64,000 nucleotides of DNA from Pontibacter pamirensis (GTDB taxonomy: Bacteria; Bacteroidota; Bacteroidia; Cytophagales; Hymenobacteraceae): assembly GCF_010015475.1 (NCBI RefSeq), contig NZ_SSNI01000010.1:62001-126000 (forward strand). The letters run 5' to 3'. A program made the position numbers and the translations under genes. The first letter of the stretch is position 1. Every line of letters starts with the position of its first letter. The notes below the pieces were generated by a model. The model did not search any database, was not told where the DNA came from, and was given only the letters and a program-made list of their open reading frames with translations. Below are positions 36,397 through 47,487 of this stretch, piece after piece.

Positions 36397-37158
36397 ATGC
36401 CTGACACAGGAAATCTCATTGAGCAACCTGATGAAGAACAATTTCCCTTATTACCACAACTTACACTAGACTGTATTATCCTGGGCTTTCACGAAGACCA
36501 GCTGCGGGTGTTGCTGCTCCGCTGGAAAGACACGCAGGAATGGAGTTTACCTGGTGGGCCGGTTCGTCAGAACGAATCTGTGGATGCGGCTGCCTATCGT
36601 ATATTAAAAGAACGAACAGGCCTGGACCAGATATTCCTGCAACAGTTCCATGTGTTCGGCGATGTGGCACGCTACAACCAGGAGGAAATAAAGAAAAAGC
36701 TGAAGCACGTTGTAGACCCGGAGAAGTGGTATGAGCGGGCAGTATCTATTGGCTACTATGCCCTGGTTGACTACTCCAGAGTAAGTCCCACGCCGGATGC
36801 CTTTACAGAAGAATGCCAGTGGTGGGACATACAGGACATACCCCAACTGCTATTCGACCACAACCACATCATATCGGTTGCCCTGCAGGCGCTCCGGGTC
36901 CAGTTAAGTTGGCAGCCTGTTGGCTATAACCTGCTGCCGGAGCAATTCACCATGCCCGAACTACAGCGGCTGTATGAAACCATACTTGGGCGGACGCTGG
37001 ATCCGCGTAACTTCCACAGAAAGATACAGGGCCTCGGAATAGTTGAGCGCCTGGAAACCCGGAGAACGGGTGGTGCCCATAAAGCCCCTTACCTGTACCG
37101 GTTTAATAAAGCGCAGTATGAAGCGATGCTGACAGAAGGAAATTTGTCCTTTAGTTGA
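36397..37158 (+). CDS. NrtR-family NUDIX-winged-helix transcriptional regulator
   Basis: A 253-residue protein with an N-terminal NUDIX domain (about 20-155) and a C-terminal winged helix (about 170-245; MPELQRLYETILGRTLDPRNFHRKI). The NUDIX box in GGPVRQNESVDAAAYRILKE has lost the catalytic RE...EE glutamates (RI and ER instead), so it likely binds a ligand rather than hydrolysing one. Related Bacteroidota regulators control sugar catabolic operons. It is divergent from the two-esterase operon with the palindromic operator between, so it probably controls those esterases and itself. The effector is unknown. Confidence 0.9.
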   Translation: MPDTGNLIEQPDEEQFPLLPQLTLDCIILGFHEDQLRVLLLRWKDTQEWSLPGGPVRQNESVDAAAYRILKERTGLDQIFLQQFHVFGDVARYNQEEIKKKLKHVVDPEKWYERAVSIGYYALVDYSRVSPTPDAFTEECQWWDIQDIPQLLFDHNHIISVALQALRVQLSWQPVGYNLLPEQFTMPELQRLYETILGRTLDPRNFHRKIQGLGIVERLETRRTGGAHKAPYLYRFNKAQYEAMLTEGNLSFS

Positions 37159-37182
37159 TATCGGTTGTGATGCAATTTCCTA

Positions 37183-37208
37183 ATACGTGATTCGCTATAC
37201 GTGATTCG
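37183..37208. repeat. Direct repeat of ATACGTGATTCG
   Basis: Two 12-bp copies (37183-37194, 37197-37208) with a 14-bp period, just upstream of a second, longer tandem duplication. Confidence 0.7.
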
Positions 37209-37224
37209 TAGTGCTGGTGTCGTT

Positions 37225-37271
37225 TGATAAATTATCGTGTATAGCCTGATAAATTATCGTGTATAGCCTGA
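37225..37271. repeat. 22-bp tandem duplication spanning a stop codon
   Basis: The unit TGATAAATTATCGTGTATAG+CC occurs at 37225-37246 and 37247-37268, followed by TGA again. Being 22 bp (not a multiple of three), the second copy is read in a different frame by the minus-strand hydrolase gene and supplies its last residues and stop. Confidence 0.88.
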
Positions 37272-38041
37272 ATGAGGTTTGCAACCGGGTTAATAAAATC
37301 CTTATCCTCCCAATAATCTGAATGGCTGAGGGGAGTCCAGCCTGTATTTATTTCGCGGTCCTGCGTCACAATGTTATCATAAGCATTGGGGAAACCTTTG
37401 CTCAGTGGCTTGAGGGGCCAGCCGAGTATGTCGTCCCGGTCGTAAAAGTTATGCCACTCGAACAGGTTGTTTGGTTTGCTGATCGCCACTATTTTCTCCA
37501 GGCCTGAGACAAAAAGCGGGATGTTGCAGCCGGATGTTACCAGCAGTCTGGCAGTTTCCAGCTTCTGGAACTCTGTTGGCTCCCCGCTTTCCCATATTCC
37601 TTTGTTCTGCTGCGCATCCCATATATAATTTGAGATAATCTGGCAGCCTAAAGAGTGCGCTATAATCACTACTGGTCGGTCCTGGTCTTCCAACTCCACG
37701 CGCAGCGCATTTATTTGCCGCAGGATGGTGTGTTGTATTCTCCTGTAGGAACTGTCCGGCTCACCTGGCCTGAACTCGGAAGTGGCGGCATCACTGAGAA
37801 AGTTTAGAAAGAACTTCCGCAGCCTTTCCTGATCCAGTGGATTTCCGCTCTGCACCATTTTCTCCCACACCCTGTCCTGGTGCACCTGAACATCTCCGTG
37901 ATACCAGATGGACTTAAAGCTTAAATCCGCAATTGTCTCTTCACTGAGCTGCTCATAGAGATTATGCTGTAGGGCATTGGCATAATCCGGCCGCTGATTA
38001 CCCATTCCGTGTATGGTCAGTACCCCTAACTTTTTTGACAT
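37232..38041 (-). CDS. Cytoplasmic alpha/beta hydrolase with recent C-terminal frameshift
   Basis: A 269-residue lipase-like alpha/beta hydrolase without signal peptide. Visible elements: VLTIHGMGNQ (oxyanion strand), IIAHSLGCQI (nucleophile elbow, G/A-H-S-L-G) and LSHSDYWEDKDF (candidate catalytic His). Substrate unknown. The 3' end lies in the 22-bp tandem duplication: without it the frame would pass NLS and continue for about nine more residues; with it the protein ends GYTR. The core fold is complete, so activity may be unaffected. It is convergent with the NUDIX regulator gene. Confidence 0.8.
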   Translation of the reverse strand: MSKKLGVLTIHGMGNQRPDYANALQHNLYEQLSEETIADLSFKSIWYHGDVQVHQDRVWEKMVQSGNPLDQERLRKFFLNFLSDAATSEFRPGEPDSSYRRIQHTILRQINALRVELEDQDRPVVIIAHSLGCQIISNYIWDAQQNKGIWESGEPTEFQKLETARLLVTSGCNIPLFVSGLEKIVAISKPNNLFEWHNFYDRDDILGWPLKPLSKGFPNAYDNIVTQDREINTGWTPLSHSDYWEDKDFINPVANLIQAIHDNLSGYTR

Positions 38042-38251
38042 GTCTTTCCCGGCTTCCGTTCGTTATTGATGGTTATGCTTTTTAAGAATCACTTTCTATG
38101 AAAGTAAAATATTTAGCTGATACGACAGAACAGCGTATGCAGCTAAGAGACCTTACACTGCTGCTTTATTCGGGCAAGATGAGAAAACGAGTCTTTATAT
38201 CAAAATCATTTCTACCCCGTTATTTACCACAGAACCATATATGAGACTATC

Positions 38252-39133
38252 ATGGCATTATCCAGCTTTTCTAATACAGTCGTTGTTGTTACAGGTGCTG
38301 CCTCTGGCATTGGCCGGGAGCTTGCTTTACAGGCTGCCGGCCGTGGGGCAGTGGTTGTAGCAACAGATATCAATTATGCTGGCCTGACAGAGATGAGAGA
38401 AACCGCCTGGCAGCAGGGGGCAGCGATGGTAATTCATGAGTTGAATGTGGCAGACAGAGAGGCTGTGCTTGTTTTTGCTCAAACAGTAATTTCCCGGATA
38501 AAGGGGCACAGACTGGTTCTCATCAATAATGCAGGTGTGGCCTTGTTTTCCGGCAGCTTCCACCACACAGACTTGAAAGACTTTGAAGCGCTGTTTCAGG
38601 TTAACCTCTGGGGCACCATTAACATGACCAAAGCTTTTTACCCATACTTCATGGAAATGAACGAAGGCCACATTGTCAATCTTTCCAGTGTTTTCGGTCT
38701 AGGAGGCGTCGCCAACCAAGCTGCTTACTGCACCTCTAAGTTTGCTGTGAGAGGCTTCACAGAAACACTCCGGATGGAACTGCTGGGCACTGGTGTCTTT
38801 ACTACTGCTGTCCACCCGGGAGGCATCAAAACGAATATTGTGAAAGCCGCCTTTCCAAAAGGCCCTGTGGCGACTGCCGCGATGCACAGAATCTCAGTTA
38901 AAAGCTTTGAACAAACGGCAAAAACGACACCTGAAGAGGCCGCGAGGCTGATTCTGGATGCGGTTGAAAAAAAGAAGCAGCGACTGGTTATTGGGAGCGA
39001 TGGGAAAATCATTGACTTGGTGACACGGCTTTTCCCGGTCTCTTATACCAGCATACTGAAAAAGCAGTTTGAACAAGTATTTGCCAACCCGTATAAAAAC
39101 AGGAGTGAGAGAGCAAATCGCAACCGCACCTAG
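38252..39133 (+). CDS. Short-chain dehydrogenase/reductase
   Basis: A 293-residue classical SDR. The NAD(P) motif is TGAASGIGRE, followed by NNAGVALF, catalytic Ser in VNLSSVFG, and YCTSK (Tyr and Lys). The C-terminal extension (about 40 residues) is typical of SDRs found with flavin-containing monooxygenases. Such a monooxygenase gene does follow, but only as a decayed fragment at 39211. The substrate, perhaps a lipophilic alcohol or ketone, is inferred only from that association. Confidence 0.9.
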   Translation: MALSSFSNTVVVVTGAASGIGRELALQAAGRGAVVVATDINYAGLTEMRETAWQQGAAMVIHELNVADREAVLVFAQTVISRIKGHRLVLINNAGVALFSGSFHHTDLKDFEALFQVNLWGTINMTKAFYPYFMEMNEGHIVNLSSVFGLGGVANQAAYCTSKFAVRGFTETLRMELLGTGVFTTAVHPGGIKTNIVKAAFPKGPVATAAMHRISVKSFEQTAKTTPEEAARLILDAVEKKKQRLVIGSDGKIIDLVTRLFPVSYTSILKKQFEQVFANPYKNRSERANRNRT

Positions 39134-39210
39134 CACAGATATACGTGTTGTTCCCTTGCTACCACACATCGTCATTTAAAAGCATCTGTTATGTAAGCAT
39201 ACAAACGAAG

Positions 39211-39498
39211 TATGGAAACAGACTATCAGGTTGGAATAGTAGGCGCTGGTTTCGCAGGGCTTACTGTGGCTTTACGTTTGAAGAAGAGCGGCAGAAGTTG
39301 GTGGCACCTGGCGCGACGATGTTTATACTGGCTGTGCCTGCGACATTGCCTCCCCTCTTTACTTCTTTGCCGATGAGCAAAACCCGGATTAAAGTAAGCT
39401 CTATTCTGAACAACCTGAAACTCTGTGTTACACAAAAGACGTGGTCTCTAAAAATGACCTGTACCCGCACATCTGTTTCGGTTCGGACATGGTAGAAC
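39211..39498 (+). pseudogene. Remnant of a flavin-containing (Baeyer-Villiger type) monooxygenase
   Basis: The ATG at 39211 opens METDYQVGIVGAGFAGLTVA, a perfect FAD-binding GxGxxG start. After KKSGR the frame breaks and the family's EVGGTWRDDVYTGCACDIAS continues in another frame, implying a frameshifting deletion of about a dozen codons. After NPD a stop (TAA) replaces the expected Trp, and SKLYSEQPETLCYTKDVVSK...GSDMVE follows. Homology stops near 39498, so over 350 C-terminal residues are missing. It cannot make an active enzyme. Confidence 0.85.
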
Positions 39499-39525
39499 CT
39501 TGTTTTAGCAAAAGGCTGAAAATAA

Positions 39526-39553
39526 AAAAGCACCCTGCAGAGCAGAGTGCCTT
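39526..39553 (-). terminator. Weak hairpin, possible terminator
   Basis: GCACcCTGC (39530-39538) and GCAGaGTGC (39542-39550) form an imperfect stem; on the minus strand a T-run follows. It lies about 230 bases beyond the PBP4 stop and just after the monooxygenase remnant. The remaining bases to 39778 hold nothing I can name. Confidence 0.4.
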
Positions 39554-39778
39554 TCCAAGCTATGAAAACAAACTTAATGTACAAACATACGATATACACG
39601 CCAGTATACCAAATCAATAATACTATCTCGTTATAGAAAAAAATTATAACACCACTTATGTAAGCGCTAAAGCATTTATGATGATATACTATCTCCAGAA
39701 CCTTATGAGAAATTGTGAAGTCTCAAATAAGAAAAGCTTTTGCCGGGAACCTGCCACCTGAGAACTTTTTGATACAGC

Positions 39779-41170
39779 CTACTTTAGTACGTCCAGTACC
39801 TTATACATTTTCCTGACAACAGCCCCTGACGAGCCATTATAATTGTTGACAAGGAAGGCAAAAACATACTCGTTTCCGTCTTTTGCTTTATGATAGCCAC
39901 TATACCCTTTTACTCCTCTAATAGTACCACTTTTCATTTTCATACCGTTGTAGAGCGGCAGCGAAGCATAAAAACCATCGAACCAAGGCTGCTTTCTGGC
40001 ATGTTGCAGAATGCTGGCCTGTGCATGTGTTGTCACGCGGTTTTGCGGAGATAGTCCTGAACCATCCACAATGTTTAGTTCCGTGTCCGGTATGCCTTGT
40101 TGCTTCCAGTACTTCCTGATTTGTTCTACTCCTTTGTCTGTAGAACCAGCACCACTACTTTTAGCGGCAATTGTTTTCACCAGCGCCTCGCCATATAGGT
40201 TCACACTTTTCCTGTTAAACCAGTAGATGATGCTATCAAGTGGAGGAGATGTTACGGTATAAAATATGGTGTGCTTCGCTAATGGAGTCTTACCACCCGC
40301 TAATGCCTTTCCCAGACTCTTAACCCCCACTCCGGCTAATGCTTCCTGCAACGTGCTCACAAAGTAGTCTGAAACAACAGGTATAGCACCTGATATTTTG
40401 AACCTGCTTTCATTCACTGGTATAGTGCCTCTGATAACTCCGGAGGCGGCATTTAACGGGAAGTAAATATAAGCGTTATCGCCAGTACCCGCCGCCGCAG
40501 AAGAGAGTTCTGAACGCAGGGTATAGCCTTTGATTTCAGGCATCATACCCACAATCTTCACCGGGTCGCCTATCTTCGAACCAGACTTCAGAAGAACATC
40601 ATACTGGTTTTCCCGCCAGTTTAGTTTTGCAGGTCCTGCCCCATAGTAGTTTCCGATGTCCTGCCACATCCAGCCATCGGGTATGGTTTCCTCATCCCAC
40701 GCCTCATTGTCTACTAAAACAGAGCTGATAGTTTTTATGCCTTGCTTCTGAATAGCCTTCGCTATTCCCTTCAGCACGACATCTTCTTTCGTGGTGCGCC
40801 ACCGCCAGCTTCCGAACGTTGGATCCCCGGCAGGTACAATCAAGAGCGAAGCATCCTCCCCTGTTTTGTGTAGGGCAAAGTTCGTTTTATACTGGAAGTC
40901 TTCTCCTAAAAGCTCGTAGGCACTTGCGCTTGTTATCACCTTCATAGTGGAAGCCGGTGCAAGGCCAAGCATACCATTTTGCTCATAAACCACTTTGCCG
41001 GTTTTAGCATCCATCACATACAACGATGCTATGCCGTTGCGAAGTTGCGGGTCGTTCTGGAATGCCTTGAAGGCCGCAGAAAGTTGCCCGGAAACGGATT
41101 GTGAGAGCGCCATAGAGTGCACAAAGGCGCATAATATGAGAAGGGCCGTTCTTAACATGAGTTGTAACAT
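39779..41170 (-). CDS. dacB: PBP4-type D-Ala-D-Ala carboxypeptidase/endopeptidase (second copy)
   Basis: A 463-residue S13 peptidase with a signal peptide ending near MALSQ. Motifs: S74-T-M-K77 (SxxK), SVN in RKSVNLYGEAL, and KSG in MKSGTIRGVKGY. Unlike the copy at 9856 it has no lipobox and stands apart from other murein genes; its neighbour upstream is a GH97 gene with its own terminator between them. It should trim or de-crosslink peptidoglycan in the periplasm. Confidence 0.92.
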   Translation of the reverse strand: MLQLMLRTALLILCAFVHSMALSQSVSGQLSAAFKAFQNDPQLRNGIASLYVMDAKTGKVVYEQNGMLGLAPASTMKVITSASAYELLGEDFQYKTNFALHKTGEDASLLIVPAGDPTFGSWRWRTTKEDVVLKGIAKAIQKQGIKTISSVLVDNEAWDEETIPDGWMWQDIGNYYGAGPAKLNWRENQYDVLLKSGSKIGDPVKIVGMMPEIKGYTLRSELSSAAAGTGDNAYIYFPLNAASGVIRGTIPVNESRFKISGAIPVVSDYFVSTLQEALAGVGVKSLGKALAGGKTPLAKHTIFYTVTSPPLDSIIYWFNRKSVNLYGEALVKTIAAKSSGAGSTDKGVEQIRKYWKQQGIPDTELNIVDGSGLSPQNRVTTHAQASILQHARKQPWFDGFYASLPLYNGMKMKSGTIRGVKGYSGYHKAKDGNEYVFAFLVNNYNGSSGAVVRKMYKVLDVLK

Positions 41171-41252
41171 CCCCTTAAATTAAGAAAAAACAAGCTTAGT
41201 AACAGTATAAAATGCAGCGGCCATAGGTGCGAATACTCTTGAATCTCTTTAA

Positions 41253-41292
41253 AACCAAAGAGGGTGAAGAACTTATACCCTTCACCCTCTTT
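41253..41292 (-). terminator. Terminator of the GH97 gene
   Basis: AAAGAGGGTGAA (41257-41268) pairs perfectly with TTCACCCTCTTT (41281-41292); on the minus strand a T-rich tail follows. It starts 20 bases after the GH97 stop. Confidence 0.85.
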
Positions 41293-41311
41293 AGTTGATT
41301 ATTGCTGCCTT

Positions 41312-43770
<2,459 letters not shown>

Positions 43771-44007
43771 TGATATGATTCTGTCTAAGCTGCCGTAGTA
43801 ATAGTTCATCCAGCGGCATCAGACCTACTGTTTCATTTCTATTGCTCTGTTCTCTCTAGGCCGAGAGGCCTCGTCTTCGGGCATCGCGCTGTGCATTTGA
43901 AGCTGCCCTCGCTCCGCTGCGGGCTGCTGAGCAAGCTCAGCACCGCATCAAATACAAGGCGCTCAACCCAAAGACTGGAAACATATTCACTTCGTGCTGA
44001 CTAATTT
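43771..44007. repeat. Structured dispersed repeat, copy 2
   Basis: Same block order as the element at 26870: CTGTCTAAGCTGCCG, AGTTCATCCAGCGGCA, TGTTTCAT, hairpin AGGCC-GAGA-GGCCT, conserved GCATCGCGCTG, apical hairpins, GCGCTCAAC and AAGACTGGAAACA, then CACTTCGTGC. The main stem is GTCTTCGGG (43873-43881) with CCCAAAGAC (43967-43975), one mismatch; the apex is TGCTGAG-CAAG-CTCAGCA (43925-43942), unrelated in sequence to copy 1 but in the same place. The outer 9-bp inverted repeat of copy 1 is not preserved. Confidence 0.82.
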
Positions 44008-44070
44008 TAGTAATCTGCTTCATAACTAAAGTCCTCAATGGAAAAAGCCCTAGCCGACAAGAAAAGCAGG

Positions 44071-44130
44071 CTCCCCTCCTTGGACTCTAATGGGGGCCCC
44101 TGCACCCCCAGGAGGGGCAGGGGTGGTTGG
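44071..44130. repeat. C-rich hairpin repeat, inverted copy
   Basis: CCCCTCCT near 44073 pairs with AGGAGGGG (44110-44117), followed by CAGGGGTGGTTGG. The minus strand reads CCAACCACCCCTGCCCCTCC, close to the element at 49561 and to 61706. Confidence 0.6.
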
Positions 44131-44270
44131 ACCCGGTATATAAGAAAATGCGAAGGTACTATGGAACGGTCTTGATAGGATGTAGTATTACCTATATGAA
44201 AGGCTTGAGCTCCAGGCAATTTGGTCTATGGCAGGAAAAGGAGGCTGAACAGGGGTAGGCTACCAGGAAA

Positions 44271-44308
44271 ACAAAAACGCTTTGGTCTTATAAAAGGCCA
44301 TAGCGTTT
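44271..44308 (-). terminator. Probable terminator of the paa operon
   Basis: AACGCTTTGG (44276-44285) pairs with CCATAGCGTT (44298-44307) with one mismatch; on the minus strand GCGTTTTTGTTTT follows. It lies about 70 bases beyond the last gene of the operon. Confidence 0.7.
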
Positions 44309-44374
44309 CAGGAAATGATGAAGCTGAATGCGCTGTCTTCATAACAGAAGAAGCAGTTACCAACAGTGTGCAGC

Positions 44375-45154
44375 TTATTTCTTCTCTTTAAAGGAACGGA
44401 TAAAATCACGGGTAAAGTCAGATAAAACAAGGGTGCCACTAATGCCGGCCCGTTCTATAAGTAGTTTATCCCAGTGCTCTGTTCCCTGCCAGAACACTTC
44501 TTTCATTGCCCTGAGCGCAGCAGGGCTGTAGGTGGCCAGCCTGGCAGCAAAAGCCTGCACGGCGGCATCCATCTGTTCTGTTGTATCATACACATCAGCA
44601 TATAAGCCTTTTTCTTTGGCCCACTCCGCCGAACGGAACTCTGCTGCATCAAGTGAAAGCTGGGAGAAAGCTGCCAGACCAATTTTCCGTTCTACTGCAG
44701 GTCCTACTACAAAGGGGCCGATGCCTAAAGCCAGTTCACTCAGTTTCACAGAGGCATGTTTGGTTGCAAAGCAGTAGTCTGTAGAGGCCGCTACTCCTAC
44801 GCCTCCTCCTATCGCTTTCCCCTGTACCCTGCCTATGATTATTTTGCCAGAGGTGCGGCAGGCATTGATTACTTTCGCAAAGCCTGAAAAGAAGACCAGG
44901 CCCTGCTCCTTGTTCTCAATGGCCATCAACTCATCAAAGCTTGCACCGGCGCAGAACGTGCGCTCTCCCCCACTTTTCAGAACAATCACTTTTGTCTGCT
45001 CTTCCTGACTTACTCTGGTAATAGTAGCAGCAAGTTCATCAAGTAATGCACCTGGCAAAGAGTTATGCGATGGATGAAAAAATGTAATGGTGGCTATACC
45101 CTGCTCATCTATTGATGCCTCTACCTTACCTGCTGTTGTATCTGTTATGCTCAT
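44375..45154 (-). CDS. Enoyl-CoA hydratase/isomerase family protein, last gene of paa operon
   Basis: A 259-residue crotonase-fold protein. The oxyanion-hole motifs are CAGASFDEL and GKAIGGGVGVAAS. Of the two catalytic glutamates of classical hydratases, the first (GGxEL) is replaced by Gly in GGGVGVA, while the second is kept in LSELALG. It is therefore not a standard two-glutamate hydratase; an isomerase, a thioesterase-like or a specialised hydratase activity is possible. Its position suggests the PaaF step or a related one in phenylacetyl-CoA breakdown, but that is inference. It sits 145 bp downstream of paaZ, with an inverted repeat between. Confidence 0.85.
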   Translation of the reverse strand: MSITDTTAGKVEASIDEQGIATITFFHPSHNSLPGALLDELAATITRVSQEEQTKVIVLKSGGERTFCAGASFDELMAIENKEQGLVFFSGFAKVINACRTSGKIIIGRVQGKAIGGGVGVAASTDYCFATKHASVKLSELALGIGPFVVGPAVERKIGLAAFSQLSLDAAEFRSAEWAKEKGLYADVYDTTEQMDAAVQAFAARLATYSPAALRAMKEVFWQGTEHWDKLLIERAGISGTLVLSDFTRDFIRSFKEKK

Positions 45155-45171
45155 AGTTTATTAATGAAAAT

Positions 45172-45285
45172 AGAAGTAGCAAGACATAAAATGCCAAGCT
45201 TCTCTTTTATGAACAATTCCCTTTCCAGAAGAGAGATAAAGTTCTGTAAAAGAAATACAGCCATATCTTGTGACTTGCTACTTCT
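45172..45285. repeat. 12-bp inverted repeat in the paaZ-hydratase gap
   Basis: AGAAGTAGCAAG (45172-45183) and CTTGCTACTTCT (45274-45285) are exact complements, 90 bases apart, occupying nearly the whole gap between the two genes. It may be a small miniature element or an mRNA fold. Confidence 0.65.
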
Positions 45286-45299
45286 GTTCTGTATGTTTT

Positions 45300-47351
45300 T
45301 TACTCCTGATTTAACTTTTTCACCATTGTCAGGATAGTAGCAATGGCTACCGTCTCCCCTGTTTCATCTGTTACATCTACCAGCCACTTCACAATGCCTT
45401 TTGCCACATCTTCTTCGCTGCGCTTCTCCTGCCCGACTTTCTCTTTGCAGGTAAGCTTTACGCCGATGGTCATGCCCGGGTAAACAGGTTTAGTAAAGCG
45501 GCACTCTTCCAGGCCATAGTTCAACAATACCGGTCCCTTTTTCGGATGAACGAACATGCCCGCCGCCTTCGACAGGATATAGTATCCGTGTGCCACCTTC
45601 CCTTCGAAAAGTGTTCCTTCCAGGGAAGTAGCATCCACGTGTGCATAAAAGTGGTCACCCGATACATTTGCAAAATTGGCAATATCTGCCTCTGTTACGG
45701 TGTGGTTGTGCGTGACATAAGTTTCCCCTATCTCCAGTTCTTCGAAGTACCTCTGGAAAGGGTGCTTATCGTACTCTACCTGCTTTGCGCCCTTCTGGTA
45801 CACGCCTGTAATAGCCGTTACCATAGACGGAGAGCCTTGAATAGCAACACGCTGCATGAAATGTTTCACGCCACGGATGCCGCCCATTTCTTCTCCGCCA
45901 CCCGCTCTGCCCGGTCCGCCATGAATCAGCATAGGCATTGGTGAGCCATGACCAGTGCTTTCCTTCGCGCACTCCTGGTTTAGCACCAGGATACGTCCGT
46001 GATGTGTGGCGGCACCTATGGCATACTCCTGCGCAATAGCAGGGTCGGCAGTAGCAATAGAAGATACCAGCGATCCTTTGCCCATTTTGGATATCTCAAT
46101 CGCCTCATCTATGCCTTTATATGGCATAATTGTCGCTACTGGTCCAAAGGCTTCCAACTCATGGGTATCGGTATAGCGGAAAGGTTGCTCATTCAGCATA
46201 ACTATAGGTGAGATGAAGGCACCTTTTTCAGAGTCTGCTCCAATCAGGTCTACCTTATCCAGGCTACCATATACAATAGGCGTCTGCTTTGCCAGTTCTT
46301 TTACCTGGTCCCGCAGTCGCTTTAGTTGCTCTCTTCCCACAATAGCGCCCATGCGTACGCCTTCCGCCTGCGGGTCGCCGATGCCTGTTTTAGAAAGCTC
46401 GCGCCCAAGGGCTATCTGTACATCTTCCACCAGTTTCTCCGGCACAATAGCCCGCCGGATGGCCGTACATTTCTGGCCTGCTTTGGACGTGATTTCCTTG
46501 CGTATCTCTTTGATGAACAAGTCGAACTCTGCTGTTCCGGGCACCGCATCCTCCCCCAGTACAGCACTATTCAGAGAATCTGCTTCCATGGTGAAAGGCA
46601 CCGCTTCCTCTATCAGTCTCGGGTGTGCTTTCAGTTTACGGCCTGTACTGGCGGAACCAGTGAACGTCACCACGTCTTGATAGGTCACGTGGTCCAGGAT
46701 GCCTTCCCCGGTGCCAGTTACCAGTTGCAGCGCACCCTCCGGCAAGATTTTAGATACAATAATTTCTCTTACAACCGCTTCTGTGAGAAAAGCCGTGATG
46801 GGAGCCGGTTTTACAATGGCAGGCATACCTGCCAGCAGGTTCACGGCTATTTTCTCCAGCATCCCCCAAACCGGGAAGTTATAGGCGTTGATGTGAATGG
46901 CCACGCCCTCTTTCGGAACCAGGATATGATGCCCCATAAACGTTCCGCCCTTCGACAGCCCAATGGGTTCATCTTCTACAAAGAAAGGTTTGTCCGGGAA
47001 TTTGCGGCGCAGGGAAGCATAGGCAAATAAATTTCCGATACCGCCTTCAATATCTACCCAACTGTCGGCGCGGGTAGCTCCTGTTAGGTAGCTGAGTTTG
47101 TAGTAGTCTTCCTTCTTCGACATCAGGTGCAGGGCCAAGGCTTTCAGCATCAGGCCGCGCTCCTGAAAGGTCATCTTCCGGAGTGCTTTGTTTCCCTTGC
47201 TGCGGGCGTAATGCATCATCGCTTCAAAATCGAGCCCGCCGCTGTAGGCTGTATAAATCAGTTCGCCTGTTACGGCATCCAGTATCTGGCTTTCTTGTCC
47301 TGAACCGGGAGTCCATTGCCCTAAGGCATAGTTTTGCAGTTGATTTGCCAT
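45300..47351 (-). CDS. paaZ: PaaZ: oxepin-CoA hydrolase / semialdehyde dehydrogenase
   Basis: About 683 residues from ATG at 47351 (47366 is an alternative start). The N-terminal ~520 residues are an aldehyde dehydrogenase: FTGSASTGRKL, EADSLNSAVLG and the nucleophile in KAGQKCTAIRR. The C-terminal domain is a MaoC-type (R)-hydratase with FANVSGDHFYAHVD holding the Asp/His pair. In the phenylacetate pathway the hydratase domain opens oxepin-CoA and the dehydrogenase oxidises the resulting semialdehyde. Fusion length matches PaaZ. It follows paaY after a 362-bp gap filled with repeats. Confidence 0.95.
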   Translation of the reverse strand: MANQLQNYALGQWTPGSGQESQILDAVTGELIYTAYSGGLDFEAMMHYARSKGNKALRKMTFQERGLMLKALALHLMSKKEDYYKLSYLTGATRADSWVDIEGGIGNLFAYASLRRKFPDKPFFVEDEPIGLSKGGTFMGHHILVPKEGVAIHINAYNFPVWGMLEKIAVNLLAGMPAIVKPAPITAFLTEAVVREIIVSKILPEGALQLVTGTGEGILDHVTYQDVVTFTGSASTGRKLKAHPRLIEEAVPFTMEADSLNSAVLGEDAVPGTAEFDLFIKEIRKEITSKAGQKCTAIRRAIVPEKLVEDVQIALGRELSKTGIGDPQAEGVRMGAIVGREQLKRLRDQVKELAKQTPIVYGSLDKVDLIGADSEKGAFISPIVMLNEQPFRYTDTHELEAFGPVATIMPYKGIDEAIEISKMGKGSLVSSIATADPAIAQEYAIGAATHHGRILVLNQECAKESTGHGSPMPMLIHGGPGRAGGGEEMGGIRGVKHFMQRVAIQGSPSMVTAITGVYQKGAKQVEYDKHPFQRYFEELEIGETYVTHNHTVTEADIANFANVSGDHFYAHVDATSLEGTLFEGKVAHGYYILSKAAGMFVHPKKGPVLLNYGLEECRFTKPVYPGMTIGVKLTCKEKVGQEKRSEEDVAKGIVKWLVDVTDETGETVAIATILTMVKKLNQE

Positions 47352-47377
47352 ATAGTTATTTGTCATTTCAATACAAT

Positions 47378-47405
47378 ATTGTCATTCCGAACGAGAGAGA
47401 AATCC
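47378..47405. repeat. Half copy of the TGTCATYTCGAAC repeat
   Basis: TTGTCATTCCGAACGAGAGA followed by GAAATCC matches one arm of the inverted repeats at 51361 and 52624. No complementary arm is seen nearby. Confidence 0.6.
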
Positions 47406-47487
47406 TTAAAAGCTTGTTGCTAAAGCCTCTACTATACTTAGACAAGCTATTTATTCTATAGTTAACTGTATTCCTCAGTTTCACATA

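Noticed and set aside
37183-37271. Short tandem repeats as a CRISPR array
   Set aside because: Only two copies of each unit, no spacers of constant length and no cas genes.
39145-39495. 116-codon plus-strand frame as an intact gene
   Set aside because: Its frame is a mixture of the first and shifted parts of a monooxygenase remnant; the homologous residues lie in several frames, so it is a pseudogene.
44007-44219. 70-codon minus-strand frame
   Set aside because: Covers the C-rich repeat; its composition follows from the repeat.
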